Shown: piece after piece, positions 45,808 to 54,090 of the stretch
Layout: each line of letters starts with the position of its first letter
How positions within the stretch are numbered: the first letter of the stretch is position 1
NCBI GenBank assembly: GCA_958348225.1
Contig: CATVYG010000005.1
Location: forward strand, 8,721 to 72,720
Source of the DNA: an uncultured Collinsella sp.
GTDB taxonomy: Bacteria > Actinomycetota > Coriobacteriia > Coriobacteriales > Coriobacteriaceae
Direction of reading: 5' to 3'
Length of the DNA stretch: 64,000 bases
The notes under the pieces: model-generated
The model's database searches: none
The model's input: only the letters and a program-made list of their open reading frames with translations
Told to the model about the DNA's origin: nothing
Program-made: the position numbers and the translations under genes

Positions 45808-48624
45808 TTATGCCTCACCTCCCTTGGAGTGCTTGCCGAACGGGGCGGTATCTCCATCATTTATGGCTGTGTTGTCGCTGCCCTGAGATTTATGGTGCGA
45901 GCCGATATGCGGCAAGCGGCCCGTGGACTGATCGCCGCCCTTGGCACCACGCTCGCTGGCGTTGAGACCAAACATGTGGCGGGCGGCAGGAATGGCGGCC
46001 GTGTGCTCGCGCATCTCGCGACGAAGGTCCTCATCCGAAAGCGCCGAGATGCGCATCTGGGTATTGAGGCTCGCGCGGATATATTCGATATTGATAAGCC
46101 AGCCGCAGATGGCAATAACCGAGATGATCCAAATGACAAGCAGGATGATCTTGCCGTTATTGTCGATATCGAGAACCGTCGACAGGACAAAGAGCAGGAC
46201 CTGAACGCCCACCACGGCGGCAAAACCGCCCTTGATGTAGTACGGGTAGCGATGTTCAAAGGCGACCGCATGATCGAGCAGTTCGCGACGGTACGAATCG
46301 GAATCGAGCATGACACGCATGGCCGTGCGCAGCGAGTAGCGCTGGCGCGGCAGGTCGTTGGACTCGCAAATCATCATACCGGTCGTGGAAAGCTGTTTAT
46401 CAAAGAGCAGGTTAAGGTTGAGCAGCAGCGGACGCAGCTGCAGGCCGATAAAGAGCGCCACGATCAAGAACACGCCCAAGATGCACAGGTTGAACAGGTA
46501 GTTGAACGAGTACATGCCGCCGACGGTCTCGCGCAGCAGATTGATGCCGTAGGTAAAGGGCAGCAGCGGATGCAGCCATTGGAAGAAGCCGGGCATCATC
46601 TCGATGGGGTACATGCCCGACGAACCCGGGATCTGCACGATGACAAGAATGACGCCAATCGCCTTGCCGATATGCTTAAACGTAGTGGACAGCGCATAGA
46701 TGATGTTGACGTACGTAAACGAGATGGCGATGCCGCCCAGCACGAACAGCAGCGGGTTGACGCACTGTACGCCAATTACCAGATCACCCACCGTAACGAT
46801 GATGGCCTGCAACGCGCCCAGGATCACCATGAGCAACCAGCGGCCAAAGTAGCCTTGGCGCGCCGTAAAGCTGCCAACACCTTCACGGTCGACCTCGAGC
46901 TTGTAGATGGCGATGAGCACATAGCCGCCCACCCAAAGCGCCAGATTGGTGTAGAAGGGAGCGATGCCCGAGCCAAAGCTCTTGACCGGATAGATCGACT
47001 TGGACGTCAGCTCGACCGGAGAGGCCATGAAATCTGCCACGTCATTGACATCGACGCCCATAAGGTCGGCGAGCTCGCCCATAGACTCAGAGGTCTGCAG
47101 CGCCGCGATGTCATTGGCTGCGGTCGCAAGCTTGTCCTGGACCTTGGCAAGCGAGGAATCGGTCTGGGACAGCGTGGTCTTGGCCTGGCCGAGCGTAGCG
47201 CTAAGCTGCGCCAACGTGCCGCGCGCATTTGCAAGTGTAGGTGTCATACCCGAGACGATACCGGTCAGGTCGCCCGAAACGGCAGCAAAAGAGTCGAGCG
47301 CGCTCGAGGCCTTCGGCAGCGCGTTTTGGCCCAAGTCCGTCTGGGCTTGGCCAAGGTTGGTCGCACCGGTATGAATTGCGTTATTGATAGCGTCACTGGC
47401 ACCCGAAACAGCCGCTGCGTCATTCGCCATGGCGCTCGACTGCGCGGACAGACCGTCCTTGATGCTCTGAAGCTTTTCATTCTGCTCTCGAAGCAAATCG
47501 ATGGTCGATACAATGCGCGCGTCAATTTCCTCGGAACCTGTCGACGTGTCATTGGCGAGAATCTCCAAGTGCCCGATAACGGCCTTATTGTGGTCGATCG
47601 TCGCTTGAAGAGACTCGAGCGAGTTGTCGATACGGGTGGTCGTAGATGTGACCGCGCCCGTCAGCTTGCCGATGGCAGCGTTCGCAGAGGCCGACGTCTT
47701 GGTGAGCGCAAGGCTGCCTTCCGAGAGCGCCTTGGAGAGCGAGGTGATGGAGTTGCCCGCCGTGGTGCGAGCTTCGCTCAGCAGGTCGTTGCCCTGGGAG
47801 ATCGCCTGCGTCAGCGACGGTGCCTGGCCTTGCAAGCCGGCAAGTGCCGCATCAGCCGAGGCGATAGCGCCACTCGTCTTATCGATGGCGGCATTCATAT
47901 CGCCAATCGAATCGCGCACCTCGCCCAAGGTGTCGGACGCCTCGGACACCGAACTTGCCAGCGAGTCCTGAGTCTGGGTTGCCTTGTCCTTTAAATCGAC
48001 ACCGGCATCCTTGGCGATACCGGCAACAGTCTTGCCTACCGTAGAGACAAATTCCGAGTTGATCTGCTCCTCGATGGTGTTTGCACCGGTATCGGTAACC
48101 TTGGGCGCAATGGCGCTCTTCTTCTCATTGACGTAGTACGTGAGCTTGGGCTGATGGTAGTTGCCGTCGAGCATCGAAACCAGGTTATCCGAGAAGTTCT
48201 TGGGAATCACGATAGCGGCATAGTACTCGCCGCTCTCGACGCCCTCCTTGGCATCGGCCGTCGAGTCGACGAACGTCCAGCCCAACTGATGATTCTCCTT
48301 GAGCTGGTCGACCACTTTGTCGCCAGCGTTGAGCTCACCCACCAAGTCGTTTTGGGTGCCTCGATCGTTGTTGGCGATAGCAATCTTGATGCCTTGGGTG
48401 TTTCCATACGGATCCCAGTTTGCCACGATGTTATACCAGGCATACAGCGAGGGAATAACGCACACGCCTAGGGTAACCACCAGGGCGACGGGGTTCACAA
48501 GCAGTCGCTTAATGTCGCGCTTAAATATCGCAAAGGACACCTTTGCATTGGATAGTTTGCTGCCGAGACTCACGCTTGGACCATCCATCCTGTCGTTAAA
48601 TCGAATCGTACTATCGACAACCAT
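45808..48624 (-). CDS. YhgE/Pip-domain membrane protein with C-terminal extension (first of pair)
   Basis: A 938-residue YhgE/Pip protein: N-terminal helix, YNIVANWDPYGNTQGIKIA, a long coiled-coil extracellular region and a C-terminal membrane bundle. Unlike its neighbour it continues about 190 residues beyond the bundle. That extension has a Met/Arg-rich cytoplasmic loop, two more helices (around VLLFVLSTVLDI and IILLVIWIISV) and a hydrophilic tail ending GKHSKGGEA. The ATG at 48624 lacks a clear ribosome-binding site and overlaps a TACAAT box; ATG at 48588 after ACAGG is an alternative. First gene of a two-gene operon. Confidence 0.85.
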   Translation of the reverse strand: MVVDSTIRFNDRMDGPSVSLGSKLSNAKVSFAIFKRDIKRLLVNPVALVVTLGVCVIPSLYAWYNIVANWDPYGNTQGIKIAIANNDRGTQNDLVGELNAGDKVVDQLKENHQLGWTFVDSTADAKEGVESGEYYAAIVIPKNFSDNLVSMLDGNYHQPKLTYYVNEKKSAIAPKVTDTGANTIEEQINSEFVSTVGKTVAGIAKDAGVDLKDKATQTQDSLASSVSEASDTLGEVRDSIGDMNAAIDKTSGAIASADAALAGLQGQAPSLTQAISQGNDLLSEARTTAGNSITSLSKALSEGSLALTKTSASANAAIGKLTGAVTSTTTRIDNSLESLQATIDHNKAVIGHLEILANDTSTGSEEIDARIVSTIDLLREQNEKLQSIKDGLSAQSSAMANDAAAVSGASDAINNAIHTGATNLGQAQTDLGQNALPKASSALDSFAAVSGDLTGIVSGMTPTLANARGTLAQLSATLGQAKTTLSQTDSSLAKVQDKLATAANDIAALQTSESMGELADLMGVDVNDVADFMASPVELTSKSIYPVKSFGSGIAPFYTNLALWVGGYVLIAIYKLEVDREGVGSFTARQGYFGRWLLMVILGALQAIIVTVGDLVIGVQCVNPLLFVLGGIAISFTYVNIIYALSTTFKHIGKAIGVILVIVQIPGSSGMYPIEMMPGFFQWLHPLLPFTYGINLLRETVGGMYSFNYLFNLCILGVFLIVALFIGLQLRPLLLNLNLLFDKQLSTTGMMICESNDLPRQRYSLRTAMRVMLDSDSYRRELLDHAVAFEHRYPYYIKGGFAAVVGVQVLLFVLSTVLDIDNNGKIILLVIWIISVIAICGWLINIEYIRASLNTQMRISALSDEDLRREMREHTAAIPAARHMFGLNASERGAKGGDQSTGRLPHIGSHHKSQGSDNTAINDGDTAPFGKHSKGGEA

Positions 48625-48773
48625 TGTAGTAGGCGCTTTAACGTCTCAAAGCACAATGGTGTTGAGTTTTGCGGGTAGCAATATACTACGAAGATGAGTT
48701 AACGTACAGATGTACAGTATCCTAAATTTCAGCAGGTCACAAAACCACAACCCGCACAAATTAGCAATTCAAA

Positions 48774-48829
48774 TAGTCATCGGGGACGTTCTTAAACGAC
48801 TAGTCAAACAAAAACGTCCCCAATGACTA
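48774..48829. repeat. Inverted repeat with GGGGACGTT core
   Basis: TAGTCATCGGGGACGTT (48774-48790) and AACGTCCCCAATGACTA (48813-48829) match at 16 of 17. It is non-coding and lies in the 439-bp gap between htpG and the YhgE genes. Confidence 0.6.
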
Positions 48830-48871
48830 CTTAGGACCACGGCAACGTCGATGTTTTGGCAATGCCAGCGA

Positions 48872-48971
48872 GCGGGCGCCAGAGCGAACAAATTGGCATG
48901 AAAAGAGGACGGCATAGACCTTCTGGTCATGCCGTCCTCTTTGAATGACAAGTTGTCGCTCTGGCGCCCGC
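48872..48971. repeat. Long nested hairpin, imperfect 28/29-bp arms
   Basis: Left arm 48872-48900 (GCGGGCGCCAGAGCGA start) and right arm 48944-48971 pair at about 25 of 28 positions. The core is a strong hairpin, AAAGAGGACGGCAT against ATGCCGTCCTCTTT. It has the layout of the two 29-bp-arm elements but a different core. It lies downstream of htpG and is a likely terminator. Confidence 0.75.
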
Positions 48972-48986
48972 GCAGCGTCGACTGGT

Positions 48987-49056
48987 CCGCCGTTCGTTAG
49001 AACGGCGGAACTGAGGGCAGCGTCGAGCCGTTACGCGGTTCGTAGAACCGCGTAAC
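48987..49056. other. Two perfect short-loop hairpins downstream of htpG
   Basis: CCGCCGTTC-gtta-GAACGGCGG (about 48988-49009) and GTTACGCGGTTC-gta-GAACCGCGTAAC (about 49030-49056) stand in tandem just after the htpG stop. Neither has a T-run, so they may stabilise the 3' end rather than terminate. Confidence 0.55.
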
Positions 49057-49063
49057 TACCTAA

Positions 49064-51088
49064 CTACATCAAGTTGCAAACAGCCGCCGCGAAGGCTACG
49101 GGGTCCTCGGGGAGGATGCCCTCGACCAGCAGAGCCTGGTCATAGAGCAGACCGGAGTACTGCTTGATCTTGTCGGCGTCGCCTGCCTTCTGGGCAGCGA
49201 CAAGCTTGTCAAAGACCGGGTGCTTGGCGTTGAGCTCGAGCACGCGCTGGCTCTTGGGCATACCGTCGGGCGCGCCCTCGGGACCCTTCTGGAGCACCTT
49301 CTCCATCTCGAGCGAAAGCGGGCCCTCGGTGGTGATGCAAGCGGGGGCATCGGTCAGGCGCGCGGAGACGGCAACTTTCTCGACCTTGTCACCGAGCGCC
49401 TCCTTCATAGCGCTGAAGAGGTCCTCGTTTTCCTTGGTGGCGTCCTCGGCCTCCTTCTTCTCGTCCTCGGTCGCCAGGTCAAGATCACCGGTCGCGACGT
49501 TCTTGAGCTCCAGATGACGATCCTCGACCTCGGGCTCGGCACCGTCGGCCACAGCCTTCTCGGCAGCCTCGCGGGCAGCATCGTCCTCGTAGATCTTGGG
49601 CATATCGGCGGCAACGTACTCACGCATAGCCTGGAACGTGAACTCATCCACATCCTGCGTCAGCAGCAGCACGTCATAGCCGCGGTCGAGCACGCCCTTT
49701 ACCACGGGCATCTTGGCCAAGCGCTCACGCGAGTCGCCGGCGGCGTAGTAGATGGCCTTCTGATCCTCAGGCATGCCCTTGGCATACTCGGCCAGGGTAA
49801 TCATCTTCTGTTCCTTGGCAGACCAGAACAGCAACAGGTCGGCGAGCTCATCGGCCTTCATGCCATAGCTCGAGTAGATGCCGTACTTAAGACCGCGGCC
49901 AAAGTTCTCAAAGAACTTCTCGTAGGCCTCGCGGTCGTTGTCACGCATATCCTCAAGGTCGGCGGTAATCTTCTTTTCCACACGCTTGGCGATGGCCTTG
50001 AGCTGACGGTTCTGCTGCAGCGTCTCGCGTGAGATGTTGAGCGACACGTCGGCGGAATCCACGACGCCGCGGACAAAGTTGTAGTAGTCGGGCAGCAGGT
50101 CGTCGCACTTCTCCATGATCAGGACGTTGGAGCTGTAGAGCGCCAGACCCTTCTCGTAGTCCTTGCTGTACAGATCGAACGGCGCGCGTCCCGGCACAAA
50201 CAGCAGGGCGTCATACTCGAGCGTGCCCTCGGCGTGGAAGCTGATGGTGCGCGCAGGATCGTCAAAGTCGTGGAACGTGGACTTGTAGAACTCGTCGTAG
50301 TCCTTCTGCTCGACATCGGAGCTGCGCTTCTTCCAGATCGGTGTCATGGAATTGACGGTCTCGAGCTCCTGGTAGTCCTCGTACTCGGGCTTGTAATCAT
50401 CCGGCGCGTCCTCGGGCTTGGGTTTCTGGCGGCTCTTGGACACCATCATCTGGATCGGGTAGCGCACATAGTTACTGTACTGCTGAATCAGGCTCTTGAG
50501 ACCCCACTCGGTCAGGAAGCGATCGTAGGTCTCGGCCTCGCCGTCGGTATCGAGCTTCTCGTTCTCGCGCAGCGTCAGGATGACATCGGTACCGTGCTCG
50601 GCACGCTCGCCGTCCTCGATGGTGTAGCCCTCAAGACCGTCGGATTCCCACACATGGGCGACATCCTCGCCGTAGGCGCGGCTGACGACCTTCACATGGC
50701 TGGCGACCATAAAAGCCGAGTAGAAGCCCACGCCAAACTGGCCGATGATGTCGACATCCGAACCCTGCTGCTCGGCGTTCTCGGTCTTAAACTCCTCGGA
50801 GCCGGAATGGGCGATGGTGCCCAGATTGCGCTCGAGCTCCTCGGCGGTCATGCCAATGCCGTTATCCGAGATGGTAATGGTGCGGGCGTCTTTATCAAAG
50901 GAGACGCGAATGGCCAGGTCGCTCTGGTCGATCTTGACGCTCGGGTCCTGCAGGCTCTTAAAGTTGAGCTTGTCGACGGCGTCGCTCGCGTTAGAGATAA
51001 GCTCGCGCAGGAAGATTTCCTTATTGGTGTAGATGGAGTTGATCATGAGGTCGAGCAGTTTTTTGCTCTCGGTCTTAAATTGACGCAT
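49064..51088 (-). CDS. htpG: Chaperone protein HtpG (Hsp90)
   Basis: A 674-residue bacterial Hsp90. The N-terminal GHKL ATPase domain has ELISNASDAVDKL, ISDNGIGM and GQFGVGFYSAFMV. The middle domain and C-terminal dimerisation domain follow, with an acidic segment (about 545-570) of alternating Glu/Asp/Ala. It assists folding under stress. ATG at 51088 follows AAAGGA. No CIRCE (HrcA) or HAIR (HspR) site is visible upstream. Confidence 0.96.
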   Translation of the reverse strand: MRQFKTESKKLLDLMINSIYTNKEIFLRELISNASDAVDKLNFKSLQDPSVKIDQSDLAIRVSFDKDARTITISDNGIGMTAEELERNLGTIAHSGSEEFKTENAEQQGSDVDIIGQFGVGFYSAFMVASHVKVVSRAYGEDVAHVWESDGLEGYTIEDGERAEHGTDVILTLRENEKLDTDGEAETYDRFLTEWGLKSLIQQYSNYVRYPIQMMVSKSRQKPKPEDAPDDYKPEYEDYQELETVNSMTPIWKKRSSDVEQKDYDEFYKSTFHDFDDPARTISFHAEGTLEYDALLFVPGRAPFDLYSKDYEKGLALYSSNVLIMEKCDDLLPDYYNFVRGVVDSADVSLNISRETLQQNRQLKAIAKRVEKKITADLEDMRDNDREAYEKFFENFGRGLKYGIYSSYGMKADELADLLLFWSAKEQKMITLAEYAKGMPEDQKAIYYAAGDSRERLAKMPVVKGVLDRGYDVLLLTQDVDEFTFQAMREYVAADMPKIYEDDAAREAAEKAVADGAEPEVEDRHLELKNVATGDLDLATEDEKKEAEDATKENEDLFSAMKEALGDKVEKVAVSARLTDAPACITTEGPLSLEMEKVLQKGPEGAPDGMPKSQRVLELNAKHPVFDKLVAAQKAGDADKIKQYSGLLYDQALLVEGILPEDPVAFAAAVCNLM

Positions 51089-51290
51089 GTGCAGTCCTTT
51101 CGCGCTACCCCCGTCCGCAAAAACGGCCCGGTTGCCCGAGCCGCATCGCAGACCTGCTATGTTCAGACTTAGATTTTATAACCCATTAGCGCTCATATAT
51201 ACATACGGAATCGAAAAACTGTATGTCTAAGCGCTCCGATGCGCCAATTGCCAAGGAGTGTCCCCAGCTGCCGGCAGAAAAGGAACGTCC

Positions 51291-51791
51291 CTATCTGCCA
51301 TCTACGCGCTTGGCCATCCAAACATGGGGCTGGCCCTCGTCTTCGTAGTCTACCGGGGCAATTTGCGTGTAGCCCGCCTTTACATAGAGCGGCAGCACGT
51401 ATTCCTGCGCATGCAGTTTTATGAGCTTGGCACCGGCATCACGCGCGGCGGCATCACTGGCCTCGACGATCTTGCTCGCCAGACCGCGACGGCGCATGCT
51501 CGGCAGCACAGCCACGCGCCCCATAATATAGGTCTCCCCCGCTGCGACGCCTTCGTCCAAATCGCACGACGGCGAAACCGGAGCCTCTGAATCTGCCGCG
51601 CGCTCAAGCTCTTCGGGAAACACGCGCGAGCAACCGGCAAGCTCGCCGTCTACATAGAGCGTCACATGAATGCAGCTCTGATCCTCGTCGATAGCGTCGA
51701 ACTCATTCTCGTAGCCCTGCTCGTCTATAAAAACGACGCGGCGCACCAACGCCGCGTCATCAAAGCATCCCGTCTTAAGTTGGATATCCAT
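51291..51791 (-). CDS. GNAT-family N-acetyltransferase
   Basis: A 166-residue GNAT protein. The acetyl-CoA-binding motif RRRGLASKIV follows VAVLPSM, and KLHAQEYVLPLYVKAGY is the usual later segment. It resembles ElaA/YjcF-type enzymes acting on small molecules; the substrate is unknown. ATG at 51791 follows AAAGGG. It is last in the line after the tyrosine phosphatase gene (39-nt gap) and may be co-transcribed with it. Confidence 0.85.
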   Translation of the reverse strand: MDIQLKTGCFDDAALVRRVVFIDEQGYENEFDAIDEDQSCIHVTLYVDGELAGCSRVFPEELERAADSEAPVSPSCDLDEGVAAGETYIMGRVAVLPSMRRRGLASKIVEASDAAARDAGAKLIKLHAQEYVLPLYVKAGYTQIAPVDYEDEGQPHVWMAKRVDGR

Positions 51792-51830
51792 GGCTGCCCT
51801 TTCATTCAATGCGAACGTTAGGGACAGATA

Positions 51831-52481
51831 TTAGCGAAAATGAGCTCCGCGTACGCTAAACTTCGCGCGAGCCTTCGCCAGGCAGTCGTAATGACCCACG
51901 TTATGGGCATCGCTCGCGATGAAGCTGTACAGGTTCTGATCGAACAGGCGCTGTGCCGGCTTTTTCTCGCGACCAAAGCGACCGCCGGCAATAAAGTCCG
52001 CCGAAGCCTGCAGCTTGCAGCCCATATCGACCAGGCGCTCCGCCACGCTTACATCCTTTTGAACCGCACGATAGCGCTCAGGATGAGCGATGATCACCTG
52101 GTAGCCACGGCACTGCAAATCGTAAATCGTGTTCTCGTACTCTCTAAACGCATACGCATCGGCATGTGTCGAAAGCTCGAGCAGAAACTCGTTGGTTCCA
52201 TCGAAATGCAAGTGCTCCGCGGCATCGATACCAAGTTCAACGAGCTTTCGATGGTTGACCTCGAAGCCCATCTGGAGCGGAAAACCGTCAGCGTTATCAC
52301 GCAGCAGCTCAAAGGCATCCCACATCTTGTCGTAATCAAAATAGGGATCACGGCAGTGAGGAGTGCAAACGATTCTGGTTACACCGGCCCGCTTGGCAGC
52401 CTCGAGCATCGCCAAGCTCTCATCGAGATCGGCGGCGCCGTCGTCTACACCCGGCAAGATATGGCAATGAATGTCACGCAT
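51831..52481 (-). CDS. cpsB: Tyrosine-protein phosphatase CpsB/YwqE-like (PHP family)
   Basis: A 216-residue PHP-domain phosphatase. Metal-binding motifs are visible: DIHCHILPGVDDG at the N-terminus, CTPH, EVNH, IIAHPERY and SDAHN. CpsB enzymes dephosphorylate the Tyr cluster of the partner BY-kinase and so control capsule or exopolysaccharide chain length. It lies 17 nt after the kinase gene. No glycosyltransferase, flippase or polymerase gene is nearby. Confidence 0.9.
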   Translation of the reverse strand: MRDIHCHILPGVDDGAADLDESLAMLEAAKRAGVTRIVCTPHCRDPYFDYDKMWDAFELLRDNADGFPLQMGFEVNHRKLVELGIDAAEHLHFDGTNEFLLELSTHADAYAFREYENTIYDLQCRGYQVIIAHPERYRAVQKDVSVAERLVDMGCKLQASADFIAGGRFGREKKPAQRLFDQNLYSFIASDAHNVGHYDCLAKARAKFSVRGAHFR

Positions 52482-52498
52482 AGGTCAGCCTTAATCAA

Positions 52499-53236
52499 CT
52501 AAACGTTTGCTCGGTTGGTGAAGATGCCCTTTTTGGAAGTCCCCTGATCGTTGGAGCCCTTCTTAACCTTCTTACCGTCCTTGGTGTAGTAGGAGTAGTA
52601 GTACTCGCTGGTCTCGGTCTCGCAGTAGTTCATGACGGTACCGATGAGCTTGACCTTCTCGGACTTCTTAAGCTGGCCGATAGCGTTGAGTGCCTCCTCG
52701 CGCTTGGTGAAGTCCTCGCGCACCACGAACAGCGTGCCGTCGGTCAGGCTGGCAATCTCGGCAGCATCGATGAAGGTGCCGACCGGGGGAGCATCAAAGA
52801 TGACGTACTGGAACTTGGCGGACAGTGCCTTTACCAGCTTGGCAAAGCGGTGAGAGACGATGATGTCGGCAGGATTGGGAATATGCGGCTCGGCATCGAG
52901 GAAGTAGAAGTTCTTCTGACCCGTCTCGACAATTGCCTGGTCAATGGAGATCTGCTCGGAAAGGACCGCATAGAGTCCGCCGCGCGAACGAACGCCGAGC
53001 ATATCGGAAAGGGACCTGCGGCGCATATCGGCCTCGACCAGGAGCACGGACTTGCCGCTCGTGGCGACAGCCTGGGCAAGGTTGATGGAAACCGTAGACT
53101 TGCCCTCGTTGGGAATCGAGGACGTGACGGTAATGGTGCGAATGGGGTCGTCCACGCTCGCAAAGCGGATGTTGGCCAGAAGGGTCTTGGCGGCATTCTG
53201 TACAACGAGCTTATCGGTGTTCTTTGCCTTAGCCAT
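52499..53236 (-). CDS. cpsD: BY-kinase (CpsD/CapB-like tyrosine kinase)
   Basis: A 245-residue bacterial tyrosine kinase. It has Walker A SSIPNEGKSTVSIN, Walker A' LLVEADMRRRS and Walker B VIFDAPPVGT. A C-terminal Tyr cluster (SEYYYSYY) is the autophosphorylation target. It needs the cytoplasmic tail of the membrane adaptor encoded just upstream. The ATG at 53236 is 2 nt after that stop, so the two are coupled. Confidence 0.93.
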   Translation of the reverse strand: MAKAKNTDKLVVQNAAKTLLANIRFASVDDPIRTITVTSSIPNEGKSTVSINLAQAVATSGKSVLLVEADMRRRSLSDMLGVRSRGGLYAVLSEQISIDQAIVETGQKNFYFLDAEPHIPNPADIIVSHRFAKLVKALSAKFQYVIFDAPPVGTFIDAAEIASLTDGTLFVVREDFTKREEALNAIGQLKKSEKVKLIGTVMNYCETETSEYYYSYYTKDGKKVKKGSNDQGTSKKGIFTNRANV

Positions 53237-53238
53237 GC

Positions 53239-53895
53239 CTATTTACCACCTTTCATAGCCGGAATTCGGCCAACAACGGGAATGCCCAGGAGCTCTTCTG
53301 CCTCTTCGGCACCGCGGATGCGGGTATTGAGCATGTCTGCCAAAACGACATAGGCAACTGCGATAAAGATACCGGCGAGGAACGCGACAGCAACGTACAG
53401 CATACGCTTGGGACCGCTGGGGGCTTCGGGGGTCTTAGCCTCGTCGATAACGTTGATGCTCTGGGCAGCGCCGACGTTCTGAGCGACCGTACTCACCGAG
53501 CTGGCCATGGCCTTTGCGACCTTAGCCGTCTCCTTGGCATCGGTGCCGGTAACCGAAAGCGTAATGACACGCGTGGTGGTCTCGGAGGAAACAGACACCT
53601 TGTAGTCATCCAGATCGGTGAGGCCCAGTTCATTGGCTGCGCCGCTCTTAACGCTATCGCTATCCAGCAGCGTGGCGATATCGTTGGAAAGCATCTGGCT
53701 CGCCGAGAGATCGTTGTAGCTCATCTGACCGCTATCGTCGGTCTTGGCGAGAATGTACATGCTCGTCGTCGCGGTATAGGTGTTGTCCATCGCAACGAAG
53801 GACACGATGCCCATGGCGATCGCGCAGACCACCGGAAGGGTGATGACCAGCTGAAGGTGCTTCTTCAGCAGCTGGAACAGTTCGAGAAGGGTCAT
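53239..53895 (-). CDS. cpsC: Wzz/CpsC-like chain-length determinant and kinase adaptor
   Basis: A 218-residue polysaccharide co-polymerase. Helix 1 is at about residues 15-36 and helix 2 at about 165-187, with the external domain between. The C-terminal cytoplasmic tail (RGAEEAEELLGIPVVGRIP) activates the BY-kinase. It is first in a three-gene set (cpsC, cpsD, cpsB). A Wzz-type Pro/Gly segment (PEAPSGPKR) precedes helix 2. Confidence 0.91.
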   Translation of the reverse strand: MTLLELFQLLKKHLQLVITLPVVCAIAMGIVSFVAMDNTYTATTSMYILAKTDDSGQMSYNDLSASQMLSNDIATLLDSDSVKSGAANELGLTDLDDYKVSVSSETTTRVITLSVTGTDAKETAKVAKAMASSVSTVAQNVGAAQSINVIDEAKTPEAPSGPKRMLYVAVAFLAGIFIAVAYVVLADMLNTRIRGAEEAEELLGIPVVGRIPAMKGGK

Positions 53896-54031
53896 GCAGC
53901 TTGCCTTTCATTTCCCCAGTTCGGATTGACAAAACTGTTCGTATGTTATCGCATCTTTTTACCGAGACCAAACTCTATACATAAGAAACAGGCTCTCCTG
54001 TAAAAATGTCGGAAGCAATCGTAAAATTGCA

Positions 54032-54064
54032 CAACAACGCCGCACCCGAAAGTCAAATGCGGCG
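54032..54064 (-). terminator. Terminator after the PhoR-like kinase gene
   Basis: CGCCGCA (54038-54044) pairs with TGCGGCG (54058-54064), then TTGTTGTG on the minus strand. The T-run is weak. Confidence 0.6.
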
Positions 54065-54090
54065 TCTGCATCAATATCTATGTTATATCG

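Noticed and set aside
51089..51240. CIRCE or HAIR heat-shock operator before htpG
   Set aside because: Neither TTAGCACTC-N9-GAGTGCTAA nor CTTGAGT-N7-ACTCAAG is present.
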